A stretch of 30,990 nt of DNA from Chloroflexota bacterium (GCA_003451595.1 DMDA01000027.1:45972-76961), one strand, 5' to 3'. Counted from the first letter of the stretch, positions 6,372 to 15,543 are shown. Numbers and translations are program-made. Notes: generated by a model not told the origin, from the sequence alone.

Positions 6372-8060
6372 CTATACAACCTCAAAATAGCGCATCATGC
6401 CGCTGTCTTCGTGCTCCAGGTTGTGGCAGTGAAAGAGATAGCGCCCGCGGTAGCCGTCGAAACGCACGGCGATGCGCACACGTTCGCCCGGCATCACGAG
6501 CACAGAATCTTTCCAGCCTTCGTCCAGCAGACCGTCCTTGACCGTCTCCCAGCCGGCGCGCTGCGCGTCATCCACCTGACGATCGAGCACCTGGAAATGC
6601 ACGCCGTGCAGATGCACCGGATGCGCCATGAAGTCGCGCATCATCGATTGCGTCGCTGCGCTACCGCCGTGGGCGCTGTGATCCATGCCCATCATGCCGC
6701 CTGCTGCCACCGGCGCCGGCGCCACCATCAGATTCACCAACTCCCAGATCTCGGTGTCACCAAAGCGCACCTTTTCGTCATCCGCCACGACATCCATCTC
6801 GAAGGTGCGGCCATTGATGGTCCAGTTCATGGCGTCGTCCATGGCAAAGATGAAAGCGCGCGGCCGATCAGCATTGACCGCCGTCTGGGCATCGAGCTTC
6901 TCAACAGGCAGCAGCGTTTCCGGTAGCGACAGGCTATGTGTCACCGCTTCAGTCACAGCAAAAGTCATGATGTCAAAGGCGGCGCCGTTAGGTAGTGTTG
7001 GTTCCGGCATCATCATCCCCATCATGCTCATTGTAGCGGCCTCAACGCCTTCAAAAGGTAGGCTGACCAGCTTGACTTCTGTCCCTACTGTGTCCTGGCT
7101 AAAATCGGCCCATAGCTCTACACGCTCACCGGGCGAGAGCATGACATATGGCATTGTCATAGGATGCTCAAGCAACCCGCCATCAGTAGCGATCACGGTC
7201 ATCGGCGCGCCGTTGCTCCAGGCCAGCTTGTAGATACGCGCGTTGGAGCCATTGAGCAGGCGCAGGCGATAGGGTTGCGTGGCAACGGGCAAAGTCAGGT
7301 CCGGTGCACCGTTGACCAAGACACGCTCGCCCAGAATGCCCATCATCTCATCCATCATGCCAGCCATGCCCGGCGCAATGTAGATAAGCTGGTTGTTGGC
7401 GTCGAAACGGCGATCCTGAATCACGAGCGGGATATCCTGTGCACCGGCGGGCAACCCCAGCGCCGCTTCTGCGCTGTCGGTGACGATGAACAGACCTGCC
7501 AGCCCCTGATACGCCTGCTCCGCCGTTCGCCCGTGTGGATGCGGATGGAACCAGTATGTTCCGGGGCGATTGCGCACCTCGAAGGTGCATTCAACTTCGG
7601 CGCCGGGTGCGATCAGGTTGGAGGGCTGGCCGTCAGCTTCGGCGGGCACGATCAGCCCGTGCCAGTGGACGTTGGTTGGCTCATCCAGCTCGTTGCGCAC
7701 GTGGACGCGCACGGTCTGCCCGCGTGTCACGCGCACGATGGGGCCGAGATAGGAGTTCGGTAAATCCACCACTGCGTTGGCGTCGCCCTGCACTACGTTT
7801 CCCGTGTAGCCAAGCGTTCGCGTCACGACGCCGGGCAGGATCGGCGTTTCTTGTTTGCCAGCCGTCAATTGGAATTCGAGCGCGGGTGTGGAAGCCGCTG
7901 CCGCAGGAGCATCAGTGGCCGGCGGCGTTGGCGATTGCGCCAGTGGCAGCGCAGCGCCGGTGCATGCGCTGAGCCACAGTGCAGCCGCACCAGTGCCGCT
8001 GTAGATCAAGAACCGCCGACGCGACAGCGGCGGGTTGTGTGAAGCAATGTTGCGATTCAT
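6372..8060 (-). CDS. Tat-exported multicopper oxidase (CueO/CotA-like), lipoprotein
   Basis: A 562-residue blue copper oxidase. The N-terminus has a twin-arginine signal (SRRRFL, 13-18) and a lipobox (LSAC, Cys33), then a Pro/Ala linker. All four copper-site motifs are present: HWHG (132-135), HPHPH (172-176), HPVHLHG (480-486) and HCHNLEHEDSGMM (544-556), with Cys545 and His550 for T1 copper and a likely Met555 axial ligand. Met-rich insertions at 232-240 (MAGMMDEMM) and 344-351 (MSMMGMMM), and a Met/His segment at 456-464, are like those of cuprous oxidases that detoxify Cu(I). The start has a good ribosome site (AGGAGAG, 8069-8075). It is the first gene of an operon with a two-component system; a role in copper resistance is inferred. 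Confidence 0.93.
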   Translation of the reverse strand: MNRNIASHNPPLSRRRFLIYSGTGAAALWLSACTGAALPLAQSPTPPATDAPAAAASTPALEFQLTAGKQETPILPGVVTRTLGYTGNVVQGDANAVVDLPNSYLGPIVRVTRGQTVRVHVRNELDEPTNVHWHGLIVPAEADGQPSNLIAPGAEVECTFEVRNRPGTYWFHPHPHGRTAEQAYQGLAGLFIVTDSAEAALGLPAGAQDIPLVIQDRRFDANNQLIYIAPGMAGMMDEMMGILGERVLVNGAPDLTLPVATQPYRLRLLNGSNARIYKLAWSNGAPMTVIATDGGLLEHPMTMPYVMLSPGERVELWADFSQDTVGTEVKLVSLPFEGVEAATMSMMGMMMPEPTLPNGAAFDIMTFAVTEAVTHSLSLPETLLPVEKLDAQTAVNADRPRAFIFAMDDAMNWTINGRTFEMDVVADDEKVRFGDTEIWELVNLMVAPAPVAAGGMMGMDHSAHGGSAATQSMMRDFMAHPVHLHGVHFQVLDRQVDDAQRAGWETVKDGLLDEGWKDSVLVMPGERVRIAVRFDGYRGRYLFHCHNLEHEDSGMMRYFEVV

Positions 8061-8158
8061 TCAGAACACTCTCCTATGATCTTGTGGTCTTGCGATGCTT
8101 GCGTCATGCCATCTTACTCAAGGCAAGCGATCGCTGCGTCGTGATTTTTGGTGCATTC

Positions 8159-8190
8159 AGTCTCGCATAGAATTGTGAAGCAAATATGAA
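8159..8190 (-). promoter_or_regulatory. Direct-repeat box before multicopper oxidase operon (box C)
   Basis: On the plus strand TGTGAA (8174-8179) and TATGAA (8185-8190) have an 11-base period. The 21-base stretch around them matches box A (from 516) at 18 positions, in the same orientation to its gene. At the spacing where boxes A and B have TATGAT, the sequence is GAGACT (8159-8164), a weak -10. The box is about 113 bases before the oxidase start. Confidence 0.45.
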
Positions 8191-8265
8191 GTGGCAGGCC
8201 ACCATGGCGCAGACAGCCTCCTCGCATTGACGCCCGTCCACAACGCGGCTACAATCAGATTCCTT

Positions 8266-9144
8266 ATGGCTCCAGAACGATTGCAAAAAATCATGGCCGC
8301 TGCTGGCGTCGGCAGCCGGCGCAAATGTGAAGAGTTGATCACGGCGGGGCGCGTCCAGATCAACGGCAAGGTCGTAGATACGCTGGGCGCCAAAGCCGAC
8401 CCGGTGCGCGACCGCATCCTGGTAGACGGGAAGTTGCTCAAGGCTGCAGCGGAGCATCGTTATTTCAAGCTGCACAAACCGCGCGGCGTGTTGAGCGATG
8501 TGGGCGGGGATGCTGGCGACCGGCGCACTGTTCTCGACCTGGCGCCAGAGGAGGCTGGGCGGCTTTTCCCGGTCGGGCGGCTTGATCTACACAGCGAAGG
8601 ACTGGTGTTGCTCACCGATGACGGCGAGCTGGCGCATCGCCTCACCCACCCGCGCTTCGAACATCCCAAGGTCTACTACGTGCTGGTCGAGACGCAGCCC
8701 ACCATGTCGGCGCTGCTGACGTTGCGCCAGGGCGTCGATCTCCCTGAAGGACGCACTGCCCCCGCCGAAGTCGAAATTGTCCACGAATTGCCCGCTGCTC
8801 TGAAGTTGAGCAAAGGACCGGCTGAAGGCGTCTGGCTGCGCATCGTGCTACGCGAGGGCAAAAAGCGCCAGATTCGCCAAATGACGGCGGCGGTTGGCTA
8901 CCCAACGTTGCGGTTGCTGCGCTGGTCAATCGGGCCGCTCACACTGGGCGACGTGGCGCTGGGACAGTGCATCCCTCTCACGCCAGCCGAGGTGCGCGCC
9001 TTGCGCCGGGCGGTGGGACTGGAAACCGACGACAGGCGCGCACGATCAGCAAAATCGCCGGCGTCCACGCGCGCACCAAGCGCGGCGCGCCGATCGGCGG
9101 CGCCAGCCCGACGCGCCAGCCGCCAACCGCGTTCATCACGCTGA
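8266..9144 (+). CDS. rluB: rRNA large-subunit pseudouridine synthase, RsuA/RluB family
   Basis: A 292-residue cytoplasmic enzyme that converts a specific uridine of rRNA to pseudouridine. An S4 RNA-binding domain covers about 1-60 (ERLQKIMAAAGVGSRRKCEE). The catalytic domain has the family signature GRLDLHSEGLVLLTDDGEL, whose Asp is the nucleophile, and the later REGKKRQIRQM motif. The tail after about residue 250 is Arg/Ala/Ser-rich and low in complexity, likely disordered and RNA-contacting. ATG at 8266 was preferred to 8191 because the S4 domain begins directly there and the extra 25 residues look non-coding. The RluB assignment (23S rRNA) over RsuA or RluE/F rests on overall motif similarity only. 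The cmk gene follows after 22 bases. Confidence 0.85.
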   Translation: MAPERLQKIMAAAGVGSRRKCEELITAGRVQINGKVVDTLGAKADPVRDRILVDGKLLKAAAEHRYFKLHKPRGVLSDVGGDAGDRRTVLDLAPEEAGRLFPVGRLDLHSEGLVLLTDDGELAHRLTHPRFEHPKVYYVLVETQPTMSALLTLRQGVDLPEGRTAPAEVEIVHELPAALKLSKGPAEGVWLRIVLREGKKRQIRQMTAAVGYPTLRLLRWSIGPLTLGDVALGQCIPLTPAEVRALRRAVGLETDDRRARSAKSPASTRAPSAARRSAAPARRASRQPRSSR

Positions 9145-9166
9145 AAGCAGCTGAACAAAGGGGACC

Positions 9167-9949
9167 ATGTCGATGACAGCCACGCCGGATCGCCAGCTTG
9201 ATGAACCAATTGCTGCATTGGGTGCATGTTTGCGACCCGCAATCATCGCCATCGACGGGCCAGCAGCGTCGGGCAAGAGCACAGTCGGCTATCGGCTGGC
9301 AAAAGCGCTTGGCTATCTCTATTTCGACACCGGCGTGATGTATCGCGCCGTCACGTGGGCAGCGCTAACGCGCGGCGTTGCCATCGCCGATGAGCAAGCC
9401 GTTAGTGCGCTGGCGCACAGTCTGGTCATCGATCTCCATCCGCCCCAGCCAACACAACAGGACGGACGCCATGCCACTGTGCTGGTCGATGGGCAGGATG
9501 TCACCTGGCTGCTCCGCGCGCCGGAGGTGGATCGCAACGTATCGGCGGTGTCCGCCTACGCCGAGGTGCGCGCGGCATTGACTGCCAAACAACGCGCCAT
9601 TGCTCATCGCTACGGACGCGGCGACGCCGAACGCGCGGGCATCGTGCTTGTGGGGCGCGATATCGGCACGGTCGTCGTGCCCGATGCGCCGCTCAAGCTC
9701 TACATCGACGCCACGCCGGAAGAACGCGCACGCCGGAGATATCATGAGCTGCGTCAACAAGATAAAGCCGTCACCTACGCACAAGTGTTGGCCGACATAT
9801 TACGTCGCGACCGCATCGATAGCGAGCGCACGTTAGCGCCGCTACGTCTGGCGGCGGACGCCGTGCGGATCGACAATAGTCATCAGAGCGCTGACGTAAC
9901 CCTGAAGCAAGCGTTGGAAGCGTTGTGTGCGCGCGTGGGAAAATTGTAG
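9167..9949 (+). CDS. cmk: Cytidylate (CMP/dCMP) kinase
   Basis: A 260-residue cytoplasmic enzyme that phosphorylates CMP and dCMP with ATP, feeding pyrimidine nucleotide pools. The P-loop GPAASGKST is at 31-39, followed by the family motif YFDTGVMYRAVTW, then VGRDIGTVVVPDAPLKLYIDA and the lid region ERARRRYHEL. It is somewhat longer than usual because of about 23 extra N-terminal residues and an insertion (HPPQPTQQDGR) in the CMP-binding region. The start at 9167 follows AAAGGGG; it forms a probable two-gene unit with the pseudouridine synthase, a pairing common in bacteria. Confidence 0.92.
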   Translation: MSMTATPDRQLDEPIAALGACLRPAIIAIDGPAASGKSTVGYRLAKALGYLYFDTGVMYRAVTWAALTRGVAIADEQAVSALAHSLVIDLHPPQPTQQDGRHATVLVDGQDVTWLLRAPEVDRNVSAVSAYAEVRAALTAKQRAIAHRYGRGDAERAGIVLVGRDIGTVVVPDAPLKLYIDATPEERARRRYHELRQQDKAVTYAQVLADILRRDRIDSERTLAPLRLAADAVRIDNSHQSADVTLKQALEALCARVGKL

Positions 9950-9951
9950 AC

Positions 9952-9957
9952 TATAAT
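9952..9957 (+). promoter_or_regulatory. Candidate -10 element of the oxidoreductase gene
   Basis: A perfect TATAAT lies in an AT-rich 47-base gap, 39 bases before the ATG at 9997. No good -35 hexamer is found at 16-18 bases, so this is only a candidate promoter. Confidence 0.35.
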
Positions 9958-9996
9958 CTTTCATATTTCTGGTAACTCGACTGGAGACAAAGAACC

Positions 9997-11040
<1,044 letters not shown>

Positions 11041-11175
11041 GAGATTAGGAGATTAGAGATTGGAGATTAGAGATTGGAGAGCACGTCCCTCGCGACGATC
11101 AATCTCCAATCTCCAATCTCCAATCTCCCAATCTCTCAATCTCCCAATCTCTCAATCTCTCAATCTCCCAATCCC
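11041..11175. repeat. Heptad inverted repeat, copy R1
   Basis: The left arm 11041-11079 consists of tandem GAGATTA/GAGATTG units; a spacer of about 21 bases follows; the right arm 11101-11175 consists of about ten CAATCTC units of 7-8 bases. The arms are complementary, so RNA would form a long hairpin between the oxidoreductase stop and the dehydrogenase ribosome site (CAGGAG, 11184-11189). It is related to copies at 19885, 22062, 25889 and 29750. Confidence 0.85.
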
Positions 11176-11195
11176 TCCTTCTCAGGAGCCAAACG

Positions 11196-12215
11196 ATGAC
11201 CAAGCACAAGACTCTTTTCCTCACGCAACGCGGTTTGCAACATCAGAAGTGGGCGATGGACGGAGCGCCGCCCGAACTGGAGCTGATCATGCGACGCGGA
11301 GCGAGTCGCGAGGAACTGTTGGCGTTGCTGGCGGACGCCGAGTTTCTGATCACGGAACGCACCGGCGTGATCGACGCCGAGATGATTGCAGCGGCGCCGA
11401 AGTTGCGGCTGATTCAGCGGTTGGGGCGGCAGACGTGGGATATCGATCTCGATGCCGCACGGCGAGCGGGCGTGCCGGTCTGCTACTGGCCGATCGATGG
11501 CTGCGTGATGGTCGCCGAGCACATGATGCTGCAGATGTTGGGCTTGCTCAAGCGCGTGCGCGAAGCGATGCACGTCACCGCCGAAGCCGCCGACTACGGC
11601 GTCGAGACCAAACGCGGCGATGAGGACACCTTCGCCTACAACTGGTCGCGGCGCGGTGGCATCGGCAAGCTGACTGGCGCCACCGTGGGCATCCTCGGCT
11701 TCGGCGAGATCGGATTAGAGCTGGTCGAGCAACTGCAGGGCTTTCACTGCACCGTGCGCTATCACAAGCGCACGCGGCTGCCGGCGGCGGTCGAGGCGCA
11801 GCTTCGCCTGGAATATGCCACGCCCGACGCCATTGCCGAACACAGCGACATCGTCTGCTCGCTGCTGCCCTACCAGGGACCCAAAGAACCGCTTGACGCC
11901 GCCTACTTTGCGCGCATGAAGCCGGGCGCGCTCTTCGTACACTGCGGGTCGGGCGCCACAGTCGATGAAGCCGCGCTGTTGGATGCGCTGCGGGCGGGCC
12001 ATCTCGCCGGCGCAGCGCTCGACACCTACACCTACGAACCGCTGCGCCCGGACGATCCGCTGGTGCAGGCGGTGCAGGAGCCGACGCTCAACCTGATCCT
12101 GACGCCGCACATCGCCGCCGGCGGCATCACGGCCGGTGGACACAGCCGCACACAGGATTATGATAACATTCTGGCGCTGTTGGCTGGAAGATCCCTGCGA
12201 TATCGGCTTGAATAG
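11196..12215 (+). CDS. D-2-hydroxyacid dehydrogenase family protein with unusual active site
   Basis: A 339-residue NAD-binding protein of the formate/glycerate dehydrogenase superfamily. The Rossmann motif VGILGFGEIG (GFGEIG 168-173) is intact. Of the catalytic set, Glu281 (TYEP) and His305 (TPHIAAG) are present, but the substrate-carboxylate Arg of the usual ARG-x-x-VDE motif is Ser252 (CGSGATVDE). A Met/Trp-rich stretch (RQTWDIDL, CYWPIDGC) lines the substrate side. The protein may act on a substrate without the usual carboxylate, or have altered activity. CAGGAG lies 6 bases before the ATG. The amidohydrolase gene follows after 17 bases and the ABC transporter further down, so a catabolic operon is likely. 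Confidence 0.85.
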   Translation: MTKHKTLFLTQRGLQHQKWAMDGAPPELELIMRRGASREELLALLADAEFLITERTGVIDAEMIAAAPKLRLIQRLGRQTWDIDLDAARRAGVPVCYWPIDGCVMVAEHMMLQMLGLLKRVREAMHVTAEAADYGVETKRGDEDTFAYNWSRRGGIGKLTGATVGILGFGEIGLELVEQLQGFHCTVRYHKRTRLPAAVEAQLRLEYATPDAIAEHSDIVCSLLPYQGPKEPLDAAYFARMKPGALFVHCGSGATVDEAALLDALRAGHLAGAALDTYTYEPLRPDDPLVQAVQEPTLNLILTPHIAAGGITAGGHSRTQDYDNILALLAGRSLRYRLE

Positions 12216-12232
12216 TTCTGTCACGGTAAACC

Positions 12233-13549
12233 ATGATCATCCTACCTGATTTCCTTATCGACAATCCCGGCCAGCCGCCGCGCAAACACTGGGGCGTGCG
12301 CGTAACCGGTGACGTGATCGCTGCCGTTGCGCCCAACGACGAACTGCGCCGCCACTTCCCTGACGACGAGCGTGTCGATGCGCCCGGCTGCACGCTCTCG
12401 CCCGGCTTTGTCAACGCGCACGCGCATCTCTACGGCCTGTTGGCGCATGGTCTGCCACTTGACAAGGCGCCCTCTGGCTTCTGGCCCTTCCTGGAAGATT
12501 TCTGGTGGCCACTGGTGGAGGATCGCCTGGATCATGAGGCGATCTGCGCCGCCACCGACGCGATTCTGCTGGAAATGCTGCGCAGCGGCGTGACGACCGT
12601 CTACGATTGCACCGAAGCGCCTCATGCCCTGCCCGGCTGCCTGGCCGCGCAGGCGGAAGTAGTACGGCGTCGAGGCATTCGCGCCATTCTCTCCTTCGAG
12701 GCGACCGAGCGCGTGAGTCCGGAGAACGGCCAGCTTGGTCTGCGCGAGAACGCTGATTTCATCCGGGCTTGCCGGGAGCGGGGTGGGCTGATCTCCGGAC
12801 TGATGTGCTTCCACACCACCTTCTCCTGCTCAGCAGCATTCATCCAACAAGCACACCGGCTGGGTGAAGAGCTGGATGTGCTGGTGCACATGCACTGTTC
12901 CGAGGGCGTCCACGAACCAGAGTACGCGCTCCAGCACTTTGGCGTGCGGCCAATGGCGTATTACGACCGGCTGGGCGTTGCCAATGCGCGCATGCTGGCT
13001 TCCCAGTGCGTACAGATGAGTGACGCCGAGATCGCCATCATGGCGGCGCGCGGGGTGAAGATGACGCACATGCCGCTTTCCAACTGCGAGGTCGGCGCCG
13101 GCATTGCACCTGTGCCCGAGCTAGTGGACGCCGGCGTCACCGTTGGGCTGGGCAGTGATGGTTACGTCAACGATTTCTACGAAGTGGTGCGCGCCACCTT
13201 TCTCATCCACAAGGCGCACAAGCAAGACCCGCGCGTGATGCCGGCGTCGCTAGTCTGGCATCTGGCGACCGAGGGCGGGGCGCGTGCGCTTGGCCTGGAA
13301 AAAGTGGGACGCATCGCGGCAGGATGGCAGGCCGACCTGCAACTCATCGACACGCATATGCCCACGCCAACCGAGGTGCACAACCTCTACGATCAGCTTG
13401 TGCTGTGGCGCAATCACAGCCACGTACGGCTGGTGATGGTGGCAGGACAGGTGCGCGTGCGCGATGGGGTTGTCCTCGGCGCTGACGAAGCGGCGATCAT
13501 CGCCCGCGCACACGCCGCTGCGCGCAGGCTCTGGAGTCTGGCGACATAG
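12233..13549 (+). CDS. Amidohydrolase, chlorohydrolase/deaminase (AtzA/SsnA-like) family
   Basis: A 438-residue metal-dependent hydrolase. The metal ligands HAH (His63, His65), His221 and catalytic Glu224 (HMHCSE), and Asp309 (GSDG) are present in the expected order. The small beta domain is formed by residues 1-55 and the C-terminus (ADLQLID...VMVAGQVRVRDG). The second-shell His of the usual AHC motif is replaced by Gln258 (ASQCV). Family members deaminate or hydrolyse nucleobases, triazines and related N-heterocycles; the substrate here is unknown. Upstream lies the dehydrogenase-like gene and downstream an ABC importer, which points to uptake and breakdown of a small nitrogen compound. The ATG at 12233 is 17 bases past the previous stop. 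Confidence 0.88.
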   Translation: MIILPDFLIDNPGQPPRKHWGVRVTGDVIAAVAPNDELRRHFPDDERVDAPGCTLSPGFVNAHAHLYGLLAHGLPLDKAPSGFWPFLEDFWWPLVEDRLDHEAICAATDAILLEMLRSGVTTVYDCTEAPHALPGCLAAQAEVVRRRGIRAILSFEATERVSPENGQLGLRENADFIRACRERGGLISGLMCFHTTFSCSAAFIQQAHRLGEELDVLVHMHCSEGVHEPEYALQHFGVRPMAYYDRLGVANARMLASQCVQMSDAEIAIMAARGVKMTHMPLSNCEVGAGIAPVPELVDAGVTVGLGSDGYVNDFYEVVRATFLIHKAHKQDPRVMPASLVWHLATEGGARALGLEKVGRIAAGWQADLQLIDTHMPTPTEVHNLYDQLVLWRNHSHVRLVMVAGQVRVRDGVVLGADEAAIIARAHAAARRLWSLAT

Positions 13550-13611
13550 CGGATTGGTTGCCAGCAGCACGTCACCCCGTTCAACCAGCAAAGCCGCCAT
13601 ATGACCTTCCC

Positions 13612-13628
13612 GGAAGCTTCGGGCTTCC
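13612..13628 (+). other. Small hairpin before the permease gene
   Basis: GGAAGC (13612-13617), loop TTCGG, GCTTCC (13623-13628): a perfect 6-bp stem without a T tract. It may be an intra-operon processing or attenuation site; no terminator is implied. Confidence 0.3.
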
Positions 13629-13670
13629 AGAAAGGCGGGCGAATTGCGTAACTGCTGTACCAGACACACT

Positions 13671-14597
13671 ATGAGCCTGCTCACTGTTCAAGGCGCGCGC
13701 GCCTCCTCTTACCGTTTCAGCCCGCGGATGCGCCATCATCTACAACTCTGGCTGCTGCTGATGCCCTTTCTGGCTGGCGCGTTGCTGCTGATCGGCCTGC
13801 CAGCGCTGATCACCTTTGGGCTGGCCTTCACCCGCTATGATGCTCTGGGAACGCCAGTGTGGGTTGGGCTGGAGAACTTTGCCGCCATCATACGCCGGGA
13901 AGTGTTCTGGATCGCCGTGCGCAACTCGCTGCTCTTTGCCGCCATTGCCGCACCGCTACAAGTGACAGGCGCCTTGTTGTTGGCGCTGCTGCTGCACCCG
14001 GAGCGTCGAGGCGTACACCTCTACCGCTCATCCATCTATCTGACTACCGTCATTCCCGACGTCGCTTTTGCGCTGATCTGGCTATGGCTGCTCAATCCGC
14101 TCTATGGGCCGATCAATGCGCTGCTTGGCTGGTTTGGCGCACCCCAACCGGCCTGGCTGATCGAATCTGGCACAGCGCTGCCTGCGCTGGCGCTCATGGC
14201 GGCGACGCGTGTGGGAGAAGGAATGTTGCTGCTAATCGCGGCGCGGCAGGCATTGCCTGTCGTCTATTTCGATGCGGCAATGCTCGATGGCGCTGGTCGC
14301 TGGCAGAGTTTCCGTCATATCACGTGGCCGCTGCTGGCGCCATGGTTACTGCTGTTGCTGGTGCGTGACGTTGTGGTCGGTGCACACAGCGCATTTACGC
14401 CGGTCTATATCATGACGGGCGGCGGCCCTGGCTATGCCACCACATTATTGCCGTTTCTGATCTACGAGGAGGCATTCAGCCATCTACGCATCGGGCAGGC
14501 GGCAGCCATGATGGCAGTGATGTTTGGCGTGATCGGTCTGCTGGTCGGATTCGTATTTCAGCGCACGCGCGGCTGGGGCTATGGCGACGATGTCTAG
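13671..14597 (+). CDS. ABC transporter permease, MalF/UgpA-like
   Basis: A 308-residue inner-membrane permease of the CUT1 (sugar-type) family with about six helices. The cytoplasmic EAA loop that contacts the ATPase reads DAAMLDGAGRWQSFRHITWP, followed by LLAPW. The N-terminus MRHHLQLWLLLMPFLAGALLL forms helix 1. ATG at 13671 was chosen; a TTG at 13644 or the Met at residue 20 are alternatives, and no start has a strong ribosome site. The next permease overlaps its end by 17 bases, so translation is probably coupled. No ATPase gene is present in the window; an MsmX-like shared ATPase elsewhere is likely. Confidence 0.88.
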   Translation: MSLLTVQGARASSYRFSPRMRHHLQLWLLLMPFLAGALLLIGLPALITFGLAFTRYDALGTPVWVGLENFAAIIRREVFWIAVRNSLLFAAIAAPLQVTGALLLALLLHPERRGVHLYRSSIYLTTVIPDVAFALIWLWLLNPLYGPINALLGWFGAPQPAWLIESGTALPALALMAATRVGEGMLLLIAARQALPVVYFDAAMLDGAGRWQSFRHITWPLLAPWLLLLLVRDVVVGAHSAFTPVYIMTGGGPGYATTLLPFLIYEEAFSHLRIGQAAAMMAVMFGVIGLLVGFVFQRTRGWGYGDDV

Positions 14598-15522
14598 AAA
14601 GCTCGGCGAGCAAGCTGTGGCTGCGCTGCGCCGTGGCGCTCCTGCCAGCAAGTTGTACAGCTTTGCGCACGTGGTCATCCGGCCAGGACACACAGCAGCG
14701 CACCTCTGGCACGGCGCTGCGCTGCTCGTGGCCGTGATCTTCCTGCTCCCCCTGGTGTGGATGACGATGGCTTCGCTCCAGCCGATCGGGCTGCCGCCAG
14801 CGCGCGCCTGGACAGGCTTCCCGGCGGGTGTGGCCTGGTCGAACTACGCCGAAATTTTCCGCGTGATCCCGCTGGCGCAACAGCTTGGCAACTCGTTCCT
14901 GGTCAGCACGGTTGGTGCAGGTGTGACGCTGCTCACAGCGTCGTGGGCGGGCTTCGCCATGGTGCAGATGTCGCCGCGCGTCCAACATTGGCTGGTCGGT
15001 TTGGCGCTGTTGCTGCTATTGATTCCGGCGAATGCAGTCTGGCTGCCGCGCTATGTGCTCTTTGCCAGACTGGGGCTGATCGACACCTACACAGCGTTGC
15101 TTGCGGCGTCGCTGATGGGGACGAAGTCGCTCTTTGTGTTGATGTATTACTGGAGCTTTCGGCGTGTGACAGTGGAACTTTTCGAGTCAGCGTGGCTGGA
15201 TGGCGCCAGTGTCTGGACGGGTTGGCGTCGCCTGGCCATGCCGCTGGCGGCGCCCACAACGCTGGCGGTATTGGTGCTGTCGTTCAGCCACTATTGGAGC
15301 GATTTTGTCGATCCGTTGCTTTTTCTGAAGACAGCGGCGCGCTTCACCGTCGCGGTCGGTCTCCGCTCTTTGCAGCAAATGGACGTAACCAGGTGGTCGC
15401 TGCTGTTGGCGGCGGTGGTGGTGATGATTGCGCCGGTGATGCTCCTGTACATTGGGCTGCAAATGTGGCTGCGTGACGAACCAGACTTTGCACGCCGCGT
15501 CTTGCGCCGTCTGTTCGATTGA
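14581..15522 (+). CDS. ABC transporter permease, MalG/UgpE-like
   Basis: A 313-residue second permease of the same importer, with about six helices. The EAA loop reads ESAWLDGASVWTGWRRLAMP, followed by LAAPTTL. The extra N-terminal 40 residues are hydrophilic and precede helix 1 (LLVAVIFLLPLVWMTMASL). Segments typical of MalG-type permeases include WSNYAEIFRVIPLAQQLGNS. The start overlaps the MalF-like gene by 17 bases, and the binding protein follows after 21 bases. Confidence 0.88.
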   Translation: MATMSRKLGEQAVAALRRGAPASKLYSFAHVVIRPGHTAAHLWHGAALLVAVIFLLPLVWMTMASLQPIGLPPARAWTGFPAGVAWSNYAEIFRVIPLAQQLGNSFLVSTVGAGVTLLTASWAGFAMVQMSPRVQHWLVGLALLLLLIPANAVWLPRYVLFARLGLIDTYTALLAASLMGTKSLFVLMYYWSFRRVTVELFESAWLDGASVWTGWRRLAMPLAAPTTLAVLVLSFSHYWSDFVDPLLFLKTAARFTVAVGLRSLQQMDVTRWSLLLAAVVVMIAPVMLLYIGLQMWLRDEPDFARRVLRRLFD

Positions 15523-15543
15523 TTCATAACCAAAGGGGAGTCC

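Noticed and set aside
8123..8135. GCGATCGC palindrome before the oxidase operon
   Set aside because: A single HIP1-like octamer; common in some genomes and not tied to any nearby signal.
11041..11175. CRISPR-like look of evenly repeated short units
   Set aside because: Units are 7-8 bases in contiguous tandem with no spacers, and arms are complementary; no cas genes are present.
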